From an uncultured Eubacteriales bacterium (GTDB lineage Bacteria; Bacillota; Clostridia; Oscillospirales; Acutalibacteraceae): a stretch of 64,000 bases of DNA. Below the pieces are notes generated by a model. That model saw only the letters and a list, made by a program, of their open reading frames with translations, searched no databases and had not been told where the DNA came from. Of the stretch, positions 40,842 through 49,936 are shown piece by piece (the stretch's first letter is position 1; each line of letters begins with the position of its first letter). The stretch lies in NCBI GenBank assembly GCA_934464615.1, contig CAKSKA010000001.1, positions 161,539 through 225,538 of the forward strand, written 5' to 3'. The position numbers were made by a program, and so were the translations under genes.

Positions 40842-43800
40842 ATGGCAAGAAAGTTTAAAACCATGGACGGTAACAATGCCGCTGCTCATGTAGCGTATGC
40901 CTTCACCGAAGTAGCCGGTATTTATCCCATCACACCGTCCAGTCCCATGGCCGATTATGTTGACCAGTGGTCTGCACAGGGACTTAAAAATATCTTCGGC
41001 ACTACCGTAAACGTAGTGGAAATGCAGTCCGAAGCAGGCGCTGCAGGTACCGTACACGGTTCTTTGGCAGCAGGTGCGCTTACAACAACCTTTACCGCAT
41101 CTCAAGGCCTTTTGCTTATGATTCCTAATATGTATAAGATTGCAGGCGAACTGCTTCCGTGTGTATTCCACGTATCCGCACGTTGCGTAGCAAGCCATGC
41201 ACTTAATATTTTCGGCGACCATTCCGACGTTTATGCATGCCGTCAGACAGGTTTTGCAATGTTGGCTGAAACAAATCCGCAGGAAGTTATGGACCTTTCG
41301 GCAGTTGCCCACTTAGCTGCAATTAAGGGACGCGTTCCGTTCATCAACTTCTTTGACGGTTTCCGCACTTCACACGAAATACAGAAAATACAGATTTGGG
41401 ATTATGCCGATCTTAAAGAAATGTGCGATATGGACGCTGTTGAAGCTTTCCGTAAAAACGCACTCAACCCCGAGCATCCGGTTATGCGCGGATCTCATGA
41501 AAACGGCGATATATTCTTCCAGCACAGAGAGGCCTGCAACAAATATTACGATGCAGTACCCGGCATTGTTGAAGAATATATGGACAAGGTTAACGATAAA
41601 CTCGGTACCGATTATAAGTTGTTTAACTACTACGGCGCACCCGATGCGGAACGCGTTATAGTTGCAATGGGCTCTATCTGCGATGTTGCGGAAGAAGTTA
41701 TTGATTATCTTACCGCAAAGGGCGAAAAAGTAGGTCTTGTAAAAGTACGCCTTTACCGTCCTTTCTCTGCAAAACATCTTGTTGATGCTATTCCGCAGAC
41801 CGTTAAGAAAATTGCCGTACTTGATCGTACAAAGGAACCCGGCTCCCTCGGCGAACCGCTTTATCTTGATGTTGTTGCCGCTTTGGCTTCACAGGGCAGA
41901 CATGTAGATACAGTTATCGGCGGACGTTACGGACTCGGCTCTAAGGATACTCCTCCCGCAAGCGTATTTGCGGTTTATAAGGAACTTGCCAAAGATGCTC
42001 CGAAACATCAGTTTACACTCGGCATTGTGGATGATGTTACCAATCTTTCGCTTGAGGAAGAAGAGGCTCCCAACACCGCGGCACAGGGTACAATTGAATG
42101 TAAATTCTGGGGACTCGGCGGCGACGGTACGGTTGGTGCAAACAAAGACTCCATTAAGATTATAGGCGACCATACCGATAAGTATGTTCAGGCTTACTTC
42201 CAGTATGACTCTAAGAAGACCGGCGGTATCACGGTATCTCACCTTCGTTTCGGTGATAAGCCCATTAAGAGTCCTTACTACATAAATAAGGCCGACTTTG
42301 TAGCCTGCCATAACCCCTCTTATGTTATAAAGGGCTATAAGATGGTAAATGACGTTAAACCCAACGGCGTATTCCTTATCAACTGTCAGTGGACACCGGA
42401 AGAACTTAACGAGCATATGCCGGCAGAAGCAAAGCGTTACATTGCTAAAAACAATATTCAGCTTTACACTGTAAATGCTATTGATATTGCTGCGGAAATC
42501 GGACTCGGCAAGCGTACAAACACTGTTTTGCAGTCCGCGTTCTTCTCGCTTGCAAAAGTTCTCCCCGAGGCAGAAGCTATCGGTTATATGAAAGAAAAAG
42601 CCCAGAAGTTTATGAAGAAGGGCAAAGAAATAGTTGAAATGAACGAGAAGGCTATCGACGCCGGCGCTTCCGCTTATGTTAAAATAGATGTTCCGGCCGA
42701 TTGGGCAACCGCAGAAGATAAACCGGCACAGGTTACCGAAAACGGTCCTGCAAAACTCGTTAAGATGGTAGATACAATTATGAAGCCCGTTTCCAAAATG
42801 GACGGCGACAGCCTTCCGGTATCTGCATTTATGGACCATGTTGACGGTACGTTTGAACAGGGCGCTGCCGCTTATGAAAAGCGCGGAGTTGCCGTTATGG
42901 TACCCGAATGGAACAATGAAACATGCGTAGGCTGTAACAAGTGTGCGTTTGTATGTCCGCATGCTACAATTCGTCCGTTTGCTTTAAATGATGACGAAAA
43001 GAAAGCTGCTCCGGCAAATACAAAGTATGCGGTTAAAGAAAAGACTGTTGCAAATAAGGGCTATTCATATGCGCTTACCGTATCTCCCATGGATTGTATG
43101 GGCTGCGGCGTATGTATAGGTGTTTGTCCGACTTCGTCACTTACCATGGTTTCACGCGAATCTCAGGAAGCGCAGCAGGATGTATTTGATTACTGCGTAG
43201 CAAACGTAAGCGAAAAAGCGGACGTTGCTACAGACGCAAACGTAATTACTTCGCAGTTCAAGAAACCGCTGCTTGAGTTCTCCGGCTCTTGCGCAGGCTG
43301 CGCGGAAACTTCTTATGCACGCCTTGTAACACAGCTTTTCGGTGACAGAATGTACATTTCAAACGCTACAGGCTGTTCTTCAATTTGGGGCGGTCCGGCT
43401 GCTACATCACCGTATACCGTTAATGCAAAGGGACACGGTCCGGCGTGGGCAAACTCCCTGTTTGAAGATAATGCCGAGCACGGTCTCGGTATGTACCTCG
43501 GACAGAAGGCTATTCGCGACCGTCTTATAGGTGAAGTACGCGAAGTTGCTGCTTCCGATAAGGCATCTGCAGAACTTAAGGCAGCCGCACAGGCTTATCT
43601 TGATACCGTAAACGACGGTGCAAAGAATACTCCCGCAACGGACGCCTTGGTTGCAGAACTTGAAAAGGTTAACGGCAAGTGCGAACTTTGCAGTGATATT
43701 TACGCTAACCGCGATTATCTTAACAAAAAATCAATTTGGATTTTCGGCGGCGACGGTTGGGCTTACGATATCGGCTTCGGCGGTGTCGATCATGTATTGG

Positions 43801-44393
43801 CTTCGGGTAACGATGTAAACGTATTTGTATTCGATACAGAAGTTTACTCAAATACCGGTGGTCAGGCTTCAAAGGCCTCGCAGATAGGTCAGGTTGCACA
43901 GTTTGCTGCTGCCGGTAAGGCAATTGCTAAAAAGTCTTTGGCTGAAATTGCAATGTCCTACGGATATATCTATGTAGCACAAATTGCAATGGGTGCAGAC
44001 CAGAACCAGACACTCAAGGCAATTAAAGAGGCTGAAGCATACAACGGTCCGTCACTTATAATCGGTTACGCACCGTGCGAGATGCACTCTATCAAGGGCG
44101 GTATGGTTAACTGCCAGAAGGAAATGAAGAAGGCTGTTGACTGCGGTTACTGGAATATATTCCGCTTCAACCCTGCTTTGAAGGCTGAAGGCAAGAATCC
44201 GCTTACCATAGACTGCAAACCCGCTACCGCGGATTATAAAGAGTTCATCCTCGGCGAAGCGCGTTATTCTTCGCTTACACGTTCCTTCCCCGAGCGCGCA
44301 GAAGTTTTGTTCAACAAAGCTGTAGACAATTCCAAGGCTGCAAGAAAGCATCTTGAAAAATTGGTTGACCTTTACGCTGCGGAAGAAAAGTAA
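40842..44393 (+). CDS. nifJ: Pyruvate:ferredoxin (flavodoxin) oxidoreductase
   Basis: 1183 residues, the homodimeric single-chain form. Order of domains: pyrimidine-binding TPP domain (AYAFTEVAGIYPITPSSPMA), transketolase-C-like and gamma domains, a ferredoxin domain with two CxxCxxCxxxCP sites (Cys 695-705 and 752-762), and the TPP domain (FGGDGWAYDIGFGG, EVYSNTGGQASKA). It splits pyruvate to acetyl-CoA, CO2 and reduced ferredoxin. With the ferredoxin at 28828 and PduL it forms the route from pyruvate to acetyl phosphate. Confidence 0.98.
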   Translation: MARKFKTMDGNNAAAHVAYAFTEVAGIYPITPSSPMADYVDQWSAQGLKNIFGTTVNVVEMQSEAGAAGTVHGSLAAGALTTTFTASQGLLLMIPNMYKIAGELLPCVFHVSARCVASHALNIFGDHSDVYACRQTGFAMLAETNPQEVMDLSAVAHLAAIKGRVPFINFFDGFRTSHEIQKIQIWDYADLKEMCDMDAVEAFRKNALNPEHPVMRGSHENGDIFFQHREACNKYYDAVPGIVEEYMDKVNDKLGTDYKLFNYYGAPDAERVIVAMGSICDVAEEVIDYLTAKGEKVGLVKVRLYRPFSAKHLVDAIPQTVKKIAVLDRTKEPGSLGEPLYLDVVAALASQGRHVDTVIGGRYGLGSKDTPPASVFAVYKELAKDAPKHQFTLGIVDDVTNLSLEEEEAPNTAAQGTIECKFWGLGGDGTVGANKDSIKIIGDHTDKYVQAYFQYDSKKTGGITVSHLRFGDKPIKSPYYINKADFVACHNPSYVIKGYKMVNDVKPNGVFLINCQWTPEELNEHMPAEAKRYIAKNNIQLYTVNAIDIAAEIGLGKRTNTVLQSAFFSLAKVLPEAEAIGYMKEKAQKFMKKGKEIVEMNEKAIDAGASAYVKIDVPADWATAEDKPAQVTENGPAKLVKMVDTIMKPVSKMDGDSLPVSAFMDHVDGTFEQGAAAYEKRGVAVMVPEWNNETCVGCNKCAFVCPHATIRPFALNDDEKKAAPANTKYAVKEKTVANKGYSYALTVSPMDCMGCGVCIGVCPTSSLTMVSRESQEAQQDVFDYCVANVSEKADVATDANVITSQFKKPLLEFSGSCAGCAETSYARLVTQLFGDRMYISNATGCSSIWGGPAATSPYTVNAKGHGPAWANSLFEDNAEHGLGMYLGQKAIRDRLIGEVREVAASDKASAELKAAAQAYLDTVNDGAKNTPATDALVAELEKVNGKCELCSDIYANRDYLNKKSIWIFGGDGWAYDIGFGGVDHVLASGNDVNVFVFDTEVYSNTGGQASKASQIGQVAQFAAAGKAIAKKSLAEIAMSYGYIYVAQIAMGADQNQTLKAIKEAEAYNGPSLIIGYAPCEMHSIKGGMVNCQKEMKKAVDCGYWNIFRFNPALKAEGKNPLTIDCKPATADYKEFILGEARYSSLTRSFPERAEVLFNKAVDNSKAARKHLEKLVDLYAAEEK

Positions 44394-44410
44394 TTAATTT
44401 ATAAATCTTA

Positions 44411-44443
44411 ACACCCTGCCGCAATATTGCGGCAGGGTGTTTT
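44411..44443 (+). terminator. Terminator of nifJ
   Basis: A perfect 15-bp-arm palindrome (ACACCCTGCCGCAAT and its complement, 44411-44440) followed by a short T-run, 17 bases after the nifJ stop codon. Confidence 0.8.
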
Positions 44444-44540
44444 GCTGTAACTTGAATGTTTTGTTAAAGTGTGTTAAACTATATGCAAGAAAGCGGTTGT
44501 ATGTTTTTAATTGCTTAAGCCTTGCAAAAATAAACACAAA

Positions 44541-44601
44541 GCCGCAATCTGAAAGGCGGCGAGTGAAACCGTGGCAGGACTCGTCACATTAAGGTGATGT
44601 A
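44541..44601 (+). promoter_or_regulatory. Three tandem hairpins in the leader of the AraC gene
   Basis: GCCGC/GCGGC (44541-44560), CGAGT/ACTCG (44560-44583) and TCAC/GTGA (44584-44597) follow one another directly up to the start codon. The last one covers the AAGGTGAT ribosome binding site. I could not match it to a riboswitch class that I know. A promoter upstream is not clear. Confidence 0.5.
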
Positions 44602-45450
44602 ATGGAAGTTGCTGTAAAAGAAACAAAAATTGCGGATTTTAATAAATTTCCCGTTAAAATATGCATGGTTAAGAAAAAAGAGCCGGGTGTGTGTTTTGCT
44701 TTGCATTGGCATGACCGCATAGAACTTTTGCGTATTATTTCAGGCAGTATTACGGTATTTTGTTCGGGTGTTCCCGTGCATGCCGATGAAGATGACATAA
44801 TAATCATTAACTGTAAGGAAACGCATATGGGCATAGCAGGGCAAAACGGTGTTAAATATGCGGTTGTTATGTTTGAGGTATCGCCTTTTATTTCCAACAT
44901 ATATTACGGTGAAACGCATATTAAACAACTTTTGCTGAAAAATATACGTTTTAAAAATATCTCACATTCGCGGGAATTGCTTAATAATGTGGATGAATTG
45001 ATTGAGGAAGCCCACAAAAACGGCGCAGGAACACAGTTGTTGGTGGAAAGCCTTGTTTTAAGGATTTTATCAAAACTGTTTGAATACGGAACACAGCCGG
45101 GTAATACAGCACAAGGCCATGATAAAACCTTTATGGAAGTTTTGGATTATATTGAATTTAATTACAACAATGACCTGAGCATTGCAGACACAGCCGAAAA
45201 ATTCGGTTATGATAAATCCTATTTTTGCCGTAAATTTAAAAGGGAAACAGGTCTTACGTTTTCACATTATTTAAGGAATATAAGGCTTGAAAATGCCGCT
45301 GTAATGCTGCGTGAAAATGAAGAAACCGTAAACCGAATTGCCGAAAAATGCGGCTATACCGACGCAAGTTTCTTTGCAAGGTGTTTTAAGGGTAAGTACG
45401 GTATGTCGCCTGTAAAATGGCGCGCTTGCAAAAAGGAAGATGCTGAATGA
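44602..45450 (+). CDS. AraC family transcriptional regulator
   Basis: 282 residues. An N-terminal cupin-like sensor (LHWHDRIELLRIISG, HADEDDIIIINCKETHMG) and a C-terminal double helix-turn-helix (LSIADTAEKFGYDKSYFCRK, VNRIAEKCGYTDASFFARCF). The cupin keeps the HWH pattern used for ligand or metal. It overlaps the SLOG gene by 4 bases (ATGA). Its target is unknown; sugars are the usual ligands in this subfamily. Confidence 0.93.
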   Translation: MEVAVKETKIADFNKFPVKICMVKKKEPGVCFALHWHDRIELLRIISGSITVFCSGVPVHADEDDIIIINCKETHMGIAGQNGVKYAVVMFEVSPFISNIYYGETHIKQLLLKNIRFKNISHSRELLNNVDELIEEAHKNGAGTQLLVESLVLRILSKLFEYGTQPGNTAQGHDKTFMEVLDYIEFNYNNDLSIADTAEKFGYDKSYFCRKFKRETGLTFSHYLRNIRLENAAVMLRENEETVNRIAEKCGYTDASFFARCFKGKYGMSPVKWRACKKEDAE

Positions 45451-46004
45451 ATAATGAAATAAAGGCATGCTGTTTTACGGGGTATCGTCCGCATAAATTT
45501 TCGTTTTCTCTTACACAGGATAACATAGATTACACAACGCTTGAAAATAAACTTTGCGATGCTGTTTTTTCCTTGCCGGAAATGGGTTGTTATAAATTTT
45601 ATTGCGGCATGGCAAGCGGTTTCGATTTGATTGCAGGGGAAACCGTTGCAACTTTAAAGCGTGCAATAGTAAACAGTGCCAGAGTGGAGCTTATTGCGGT
45701 TGTGCCTTTTAAAAGACAGGAAGATACATTTAAAAAAGAATGGCAGGAGCGTTACCGTGCTTTGCTTAAAAAAGCAGATAAAATTGTGTACATATCTGAC
45801 GTTTATTCGCGTGGTTGTTACAGGGCGCGGAATGAATATATGGTAGATAACAGCGACATTATAATAACGTGGTATGACGGACAAAACGGCGGCACTGCAC
45901 AGACGTTAAGATACGCCGAGAAGCAAAACAAAAAAATAGTCAATATAGCACAGGAAACCGTGCATGAAGCGTGTGAAATATCTCCTTATGTTGTTGAAAA
46001 GTAA
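45447..46004 (+). CDS. SLOG/DUF1273 family protein
   Basis: 185 residues. CCFTGYRPHKF, FYCGMASGFDLIAGE and SDIIITWYDGQNGGTAQTL are the nucleotide-binding Rossmann motifs of the SLOG superfamily, DUF1273 (YpsA-like) branch. SLOG proteins bind nucleotide-derived ligands; the exact function is not settled. Here it is translationally coupled to an AraC regulator. Confidence 0.85.
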   Translation: MNNEIKACCFTGYRPHKFSFSLTQDNIDYTTLENKLCDAVFSLPEMGCYKFYCGMASGFDLIAGETVATLKRAIVNSARVELIAVVPFKRQEDTFKKEWQERYRALLKKADKIVYISDVYSRGCYRARNEYMVDNSDIIITWYDGQNGGTAQTLRYAEKQNKKIVNIAQETVHEACEISPYVVEK

Positions 46005-46006
46005 AA

Positions 46007-46042
46007 CAACCCTCTTACAAAAAGTAAGAGGGTTGCGATTTT
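46007..46042. terminator. Bidirectional terminator between SLOG and DUF896 genes
   Basis: A 12-bp stem CAACCCTCTTAC/GTAAGAGGGTTG with a 5-base loop. TTTT lies on both sides (CGATTTTG on plus, TTTTAC on minus). It separates convergent genes. Confidence 0.75.
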
Positions 46043-46056
46043 GTTTGCCTGAATAT

Positions 46057-46260
46057 TCAGCTTTTTTTCTCAACCTTTGTTTTTGTTCCGTCGGGGCGTA
46101 CTATATATGTATTTTCAAGTTGAGAAACAAGGCTTTGCTTGTAAGCCTCTATATATTCACGGCGCAGTTTGTACTGCTCCGCTTTTTCTTCCTCGGTAAG
46201 ACCTTGCTCTTTCTGCTTTTTTGCAAGGGCATTTATACGGTCGATTTTTTCTTTGGTCAT
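46057..46260 (-). CDS. DUF896 family protein
   Basis: 67 residues: MTKEKIDRINALAKKQKEQG, LTEEEKAEQYKLRREYIEAY, then a C-terminal NTYIVRPDGTKTKVEK. This is the YnzC/DUF896 family, small helical proteins of unknown function, one member of which is near the SOS genes in B. subtilis. The start is the ATG after AAAGGTGAT; a longer frame to 46329 would run into recR. It ends the dnaX operon. Confidence 0.9.
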   Translation of the reverse strand: MTKEKIDRINALAKKQKEQGLTEEEKAEQYKLRREYIEAYKQSLVSQLENTYIVRPDGTKTKVEKKS

Positions 46261-46270
46261 AATATCACCT

Positions 46271-46870
46271 TTATATTTCGTTTCTGCCGTCAAGCGCACG
46301 GGAAAGCGTAATTTCGTCTGCATATTCAAGGTCGCCGCCTACGGGTATGCCGTAAGCAAGACGGGTAATTTTAATGCCCATAGGCTTTATAAGTCGGGAA
46401 ATATAACTTGCGGTAGCCTCGCCCTCAACCGTTGGGTTTGTCGCCATTATAACTTCGGTTATGCTGCCGTCCGCAAGGCGCGCCATAAGTTCTTTAATTT
46501 TAAGCTGTTCCGGACCTATGTTATCAAGCGGAGAAATACAACCGTGCAGTACATGGTAAAGCCCGTGGTATTCCCGTGTGCGCTCAAAGGCAAGTATGTC
46601 TTTCGGATCTTCAACCACACATACCGTATGTTTGTCGCGCGAAGGATCGCTGCAAATATCGCAGACGTTCAAATCGGTTAAAGACTGGCAGCAGGCACAG
46701 TAATGTATTTTTGTCCTTGCCTGCGTCAGAGCGTCGGCAAAATTTTCCGCATACTCAGGTGGCTGTGACAGTACAAAAAAAGATAATCGCTGTGCGGTTT
46801 TTTTGCCGATACCCGGCAGCCTTTCAAACTGAGATATAAGTTTGTTCAAAGACGCTATGTTATATGCCAT
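46271..46870 (-). CDS. recR: Recombination protein RecR
   Basis: 199 residues. A helix-hairpin-helix (RLPGIGKKTAQRLSFFVL), a four-Cys zinc finger (CACCQSLTDLNVCDIC) and a Toprim domain (VCVVEDPKDILAFE). It acts with RecO and RecF in gap repair. It follows ybaB by 11 bases in the conserved dnaX-ybaB-recR order. Confidence 0.97.
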   Translation of the reverse strand: MAYNIASLNKLISQFERLPGIGKKTAQRLSFFVLSQPPEYAENFADALTQARTKIHYCACCQSLTDLNVCDICSDPSRDKHTVCVVEDPKDILAFERTREYHGLYHVLHGCISPLDNIGPEQLKIKELMARLADGSITEVIMATNPTVEGEATASYISRLIKPMGIKITRLAYGIPVGGDLEYADEITLSRALDGRNEI

Positions 46871-46881
46871 GTCTGTTTTCC

Positions 46882-47223
46882 TTAAAACATATTCGGAAGA
46901 TTTAATCCGCCGGTTATTGCGCCCATTTCGGTTTCTGCGGTTTTGCTTGCGGTAGAAACAGCTTCGTTAACGGCTGCGGTAATAAGGTCCTCAAGCATTT
47001 CCACATCATCCGGATCTACTGCTTCGGGATTGATTTTTATGGATTTTATCATATGCTTGCCGTCCACGGTGACGTTAACCATACCACCGCCGGCAGCGGC
47101 AGAATATTCGCGGTTTTCAAGATCTTCCTGTAACACCGCCATGTCTTCCTGCATTTTTTGCGCCTGCTTAAGCATGGCGTTCATATTTCCGGCGCCGCCG
47201 GAATTAGGTATCCTGCATTTCAT
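46882..47223 (-). CDS. YbaB/EbfC family nucleoid-associated protein
   Basis: 113 residues. NAMLKQAQKMQEDMAVLQEDL, a long helix, then GGGMVNVTVDGKHMIKSIKI and LITAAVNEAV, the YbaB fold. It forms dimers that bind DNA. Its start MKCRIPNSGGAGNM has a short Gly-rich lead before the domain. Confidence 0.95.
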   Translation of the reverse strand: MKCRIPNSGGAGNMNAMLKQAQKMQEDMAVLQEDLENREYSAAAGGGMVNVTVDGKHMIKSIKINPEAVDPDDVEMLEDLITAAVNEAVSTASKTAETEMGAITGGLNLPNMF

Positions 47224-47242
47224 AATATAAAACTCCTTATTT

Positions 47243-48976
47243 TTATGATTCGGGTATTTCCAAAGCCTTCAGCTTTTCGCGCAAAGCGTCAAGCGGATCA
47301 TGGCTTTCTGTTTTCTTTTTACGGTACGGACCTAATTTATAGGATTTTCCTATTACCGTTTCAACCGATTTTCTTAATTTATCGCGATACAGCCCGTTAG
47401 AGCCGTTCATTAAATCGGCAAACTGCTTGTTCTCGCTGTCTACAAGCAGGTAATCGCCGTCAATATATGCTTTTGAATTATTTAATATGCCCGATAACAG
47501 CGGTGCGCTTTTTGCGAGATCGCTTAAAACGCTCTTCCACAAAGCAGTATCAATCGGTGCGCTCTGTACGGGCTGCGAATCTAACTTACTTGTACCGACG
47601 GGTGCGGCACCTTCCTTTTTCCGCAACGCAGGCATACTGTTTTGCGTACTGTGTGAATTTGTCGGCGGCGCATCCTCCGGCTCCGGTGCATACTCGTCTT
47701 CAATCGGCGGTATATCTTCGTAATCCTCATTCGGTACGGGGGCGTCGGCTGCCGTTGTGCTGCGGTTCTCCTTCGGTATTACGGGTTTTGCCGATTGTAC
47801 CGATGAAGTATCCGAATTTACGGCTGTATTTCCGTCGGACAGCGCTTTTTCAAGCTGAGAAATGCGTTTTTCCAGCGAATACGCGTCCTCGCGCAGCTGC
47901 GGTGAGCATAAGTTTACAAGCATAAGTTCAACTTCGGTACGGCGGTTGCCTGTTTGTAACCGCGGCAGAGCGTCCTGTAAAATCCGCAATATTGACATTA
48001 TATCCTTAATATCGTATTTTGCGGCTTGCTCTTCGCACGCTTTAAGATGGGCAGGGGAGCATATTATGGGCTTCTTCTGTGATCTTACGGTTTTAATTAT
48101 CATAAGATTACGGTAATGAGTTATAAGCTCGTTTACAAATCTTAACATATCCACGGAATCGGCATATATTTCGTCCGTCAACATCAGTGCGCCGTCAATG
48201 TCGCCGCCGAGTATAAAATCCGCGGTTTTAAGCAAATATTCGTTGCCTGCCATACCGCATACCTTTGCTACGGTTTGTTCGTCAATATTGCGGTCGGCTC
48301 CTACACATAAATCAAGCGTAGAAAGCGCGTCCCTCATTCCGCCGTCGGCTGCTGCGGCTATCATTTGTGCGGCAGCGTCGGTTATTGTAAAGCCTTCTTT
48401 ATCGGCTATGTATTTAATACGGCTGCATATTTTATCGGCGTCAATACGCTTAAAATCAAACCTTTGGCAGCGTGAGAGTATTGTAGAGGGAAGTTTGTGC
48501 ACTTCTGTAGTGGCAAGTATAAAAATAACGTGCGCGGGCGGTTCTTCCAATGTTTTTAACAACGCGTTGAAAGCGCTTATGGTAAGCATATGCACTTCGT
48601 CAATAATATAAACCCTGTATTTTGCTGCGGCAGGGGTGAAGTTGACCTGTTCGCGCAGCTCCCTTATATTGTCAACACTGTTGTTGGATGCAGCGTCGAT
48701 CTCGACAATATCCATTACTTCGCCGCCGTCAATCGCTTTACACGAATCACATTCACAGCACGGATCGCCCTGCTGTAAATTAAGACAGTTTACGGCTTTT
48801 GCAAGTATTTTTGCACAGCTTGTTTTGCCCGTACCGCGCGTACCGGTAAACAAATAAGCGTGGAATATTTTGCCTGACGCCAATTCTTGCTTAAGGGTTT
48901 CGGTAATATGCTCTTGTCCTACAACATCCGAAAAAGTTTTGGGACGGTATTTGCGGTAAAGCGCTTTATACGACAA
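47243..48976 (-). CDS. dnaX: DNA polymerase III gamma/tau subunit
   Basis: 577 residues. YKALYRKYRPKTFSDVVGQE, Walker A FTGTRGTGKTSCAK, a four-Cys zinc module around CCECDSCKAI, and IIDEVHMLTISAFNALLKTL. The region after residue 370 is a low-complexity linker (rich in Pro/Glu/Ser) before a C-terminal domain. I see no A-rich slippery sequence that would make a short gamma form. Promoter shared with or read through from the SRP RNA. Confidence 0.95.
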   Translation of the reverse strand: MSYKALYRKYRPKTFSDVVGQEHITETLKQELASGKIFHAYLFTGTRGTGKTSCAKILAKAVNCLNLQQGDPCCECDSCKAIDGGEVMDIVEIDAASNNSVDNIRELREQVNFTPAAAKYRVYIIDEVHMLTISAFNALLKTLEEPPAHVIFILATTEVHKLPSTILSRCQRFDFKRIDADKICSRIKYIADKEGFTITDAAAQMIAAAADGGMRDALSTLDLCVGADRNIDEQTVAKVCGMAGNEYLLKTADFILGGDIDGALMLTDEIYADSVDMLRFVNELITHYRNLMIIKTVRSQKKPIICSPAHLKACEEQAAKYDIKDIMSILRILQDALPRLQTGNRRTEVELMLVNLCSPQLREDAYSLEKRISQLEKALSDGNTAVNSDTSSVQSAKPVIPKENRSTTAADAPVPNEDYEDIPPIEDEYAPEPEDAPPTNSHSTQNSMPALRKKEGAAPVGTSKLDSQPVQSAPIDTALWKSVLSDLAKSAPLLSGILNNSKAYIDGDYLLVDSENKQFADLMNGSNGLYRDKLRKSVETVIGKSYKLGPYRKKKTESHDPLDALREKLKALEIPES

Positions 48977-48996
48977 AATATTTCACCTCTTAAAGC

Positions 48997-49134
48997 CGTG
49001 TAATCCGGCGCACGAATGAACCGATTTACTGCGGCGCACGGGAATAACTACTTAATGCTGCTCGGTTCCCCGCCTGACATGGTTCGTAGTTTCCCGTCGC
49101 ACAGGACCCGCCCATTCGCACGCCGGATTACACG
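48997..49134 (-). ncRNA. ffs: Signal recognition particle RNA, small bacterial type
   Basis: The minus strand reads GGGTCCTGTGCGACGG, then ACCATGTCAGGCGGGGAACC and GAGCAGCATTAAG, the highly conserved Ffh-binding domain IV with its internal loops. The two ends pair over 14 bp (48997-49010 with 49121-49134). At about 138 bases it is longer than the 114-base E. coli 4.5S RNA and shorter than the B. subtilis scRNA, so probably no Alu domain. Directly upstream of dnaX, as in many Bacillota. Confidence 0.95.
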
Positions 49135-49151
49135 AAAAACTTATTACAAAT

Positions 49152-49180
49152 ATTATAATATAGTTTTCAAATAATATCAA
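49152..49180 (-). promoter_or_regulatory. Promoter of the SRP RNA
   Basis: TTGATA (49175-49180), 17 bp, TATAAT (49152-49157) on the minus strand, starting transcription about 10 bases before the folded RNA. The dnaX operon may be read from the same promoter. Confidence 0.75.
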
Positions 49181-49203
49181 TAGTAAGTTTACAAAAATTT
49201 TTG

Positions 49204-49232
49204 TTGTATTGGCAGGCAAAAAAAGGTATAAT
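49204..49232 (+). promoter_or_regulatory. Promoter of the 49268 operon
   Basis: TTGTAT (49204-49209), 17 bp, TATAAT (49227-49232), then GGAGGGG before the ATG at 49268. It is divergent from the SRP promoter, 24 bp apart. Confidence 0.7.
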
Positions 49233-49267
49233 TAAATTGATTAAAGTGAATATTCGGAGGGGAAAGT

Positions 49268-49933
49268 ATGGATGAGATGAAAATCGGATCCATGTATGAT
49301 CTTGAAAAAACACTGGCGGCAGATGTTTTTGCCGATTGCGAATATCCTTGGGAAGTATTGCCTTTGATAAGCGATTTTATTTTGCAGCTTGGAAAGACAC
49401 TGCCGCAGGAAAAATACGAAAAACGCGGAGAAGACATTTGGGTGGCAAAAAGTGCTGTGATAGCGCCTACGGCATATATTAAAGGGCCGTGCATTATTGA
49501 TGAGAATGCCGAAATACGCCATTGCGCGTTTATACGCGGTAAGGCTGTTATCGGTAAAAACTGCGTTGTGGGCAATTCCACCGAAATTAAAAACGTAATA
49601 CTGTTTGATAACGTACAGGTTCCGCATTATAACTATGTGGGGGATTCGGTTCTCGGATACCGTTCGCATATGGGTGCGGGCGCGGTAACTTCCAACGTAA
49701 AGCAGGATAAAACGCCGGTTACAGTAAATTATAAAGGTGAGAAGATTGAAACAGGTCTTAAAAAATTCGGCGCAATGCTTGGAGATTTTGTTGAGGTCGG
49801 CTGCGGCAGCGTGCTTAATCCGGGCACGGTGGTAGGCACGCACACAAATATATATCCGCTGTCGATGGTTCGCGGATTTGTTGAGGCAAACAGCATTTAC
49901 AAAAAACAGGGCGAAGTAGTCCGCAGGAGATAA
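49268..49933 (+). CDS. Hexapeptide-repeat transferase (GlmU C-domain-like)
   Basis: 221 residues. Left-handed beta-helix hexapeptides from about residue 65 to 200 (VIAPTAYIKGPCIIDENAE, IRGKAVIGKNCVVGNSTE, GCGSVLNPGTVVGTHT). It resembles the acetyltransferase half of GlmU and is often named UDP-N-acetylglucosamine pyrophosphorylase-like, but it has no nucleotidyltransferase domain. It starts an operon that includes galU. Confidence 0.85.
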   Translation: MDEMKIGSMYDLEKTLAADVFADCEYPWEVLPLISDFILQLGKTLPQEKYEKRGEDIWVAKSAVIAPTAYIKGPCIIDENAEIRHCAFIRGKAVIGKNCVVGNSTEIKNVILFDNVQVPHYNYVGDSVLGYRSHMGAGAVTSNVKQDKTPVTVNYKGEKIETGLKKFGAMLGDFVEVGCGSVLNPGTVVGTHTNIYPLSMVRGFVEANSIYKKQGEVVRRR

Positions 49934-49936
49934 CCG

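Noticed and set aside
41889..42962. 357-codon minus-strand frame opposite nifJ
   Set aside because: Fully inside the PFOR gene, Cys/Phe/Tyr-rich and without a ribosome binding site; it is an antisense shadow of a highly biased gene.
44500..44601. Cyclic di-GMP or other known riboswitch upstream of the AraC gene
   Set aside because: The hairpin order and conserved bases of GEMM-I, cobalamin, ZTP and fluoride classes do not fit; kept only as an unnamed structured leader.
47243..48976. Programmed frameshift in dnaX
   Set aside because: No A-run of the AAAAAAG type in the relevant part; the full tau-like frame is open.
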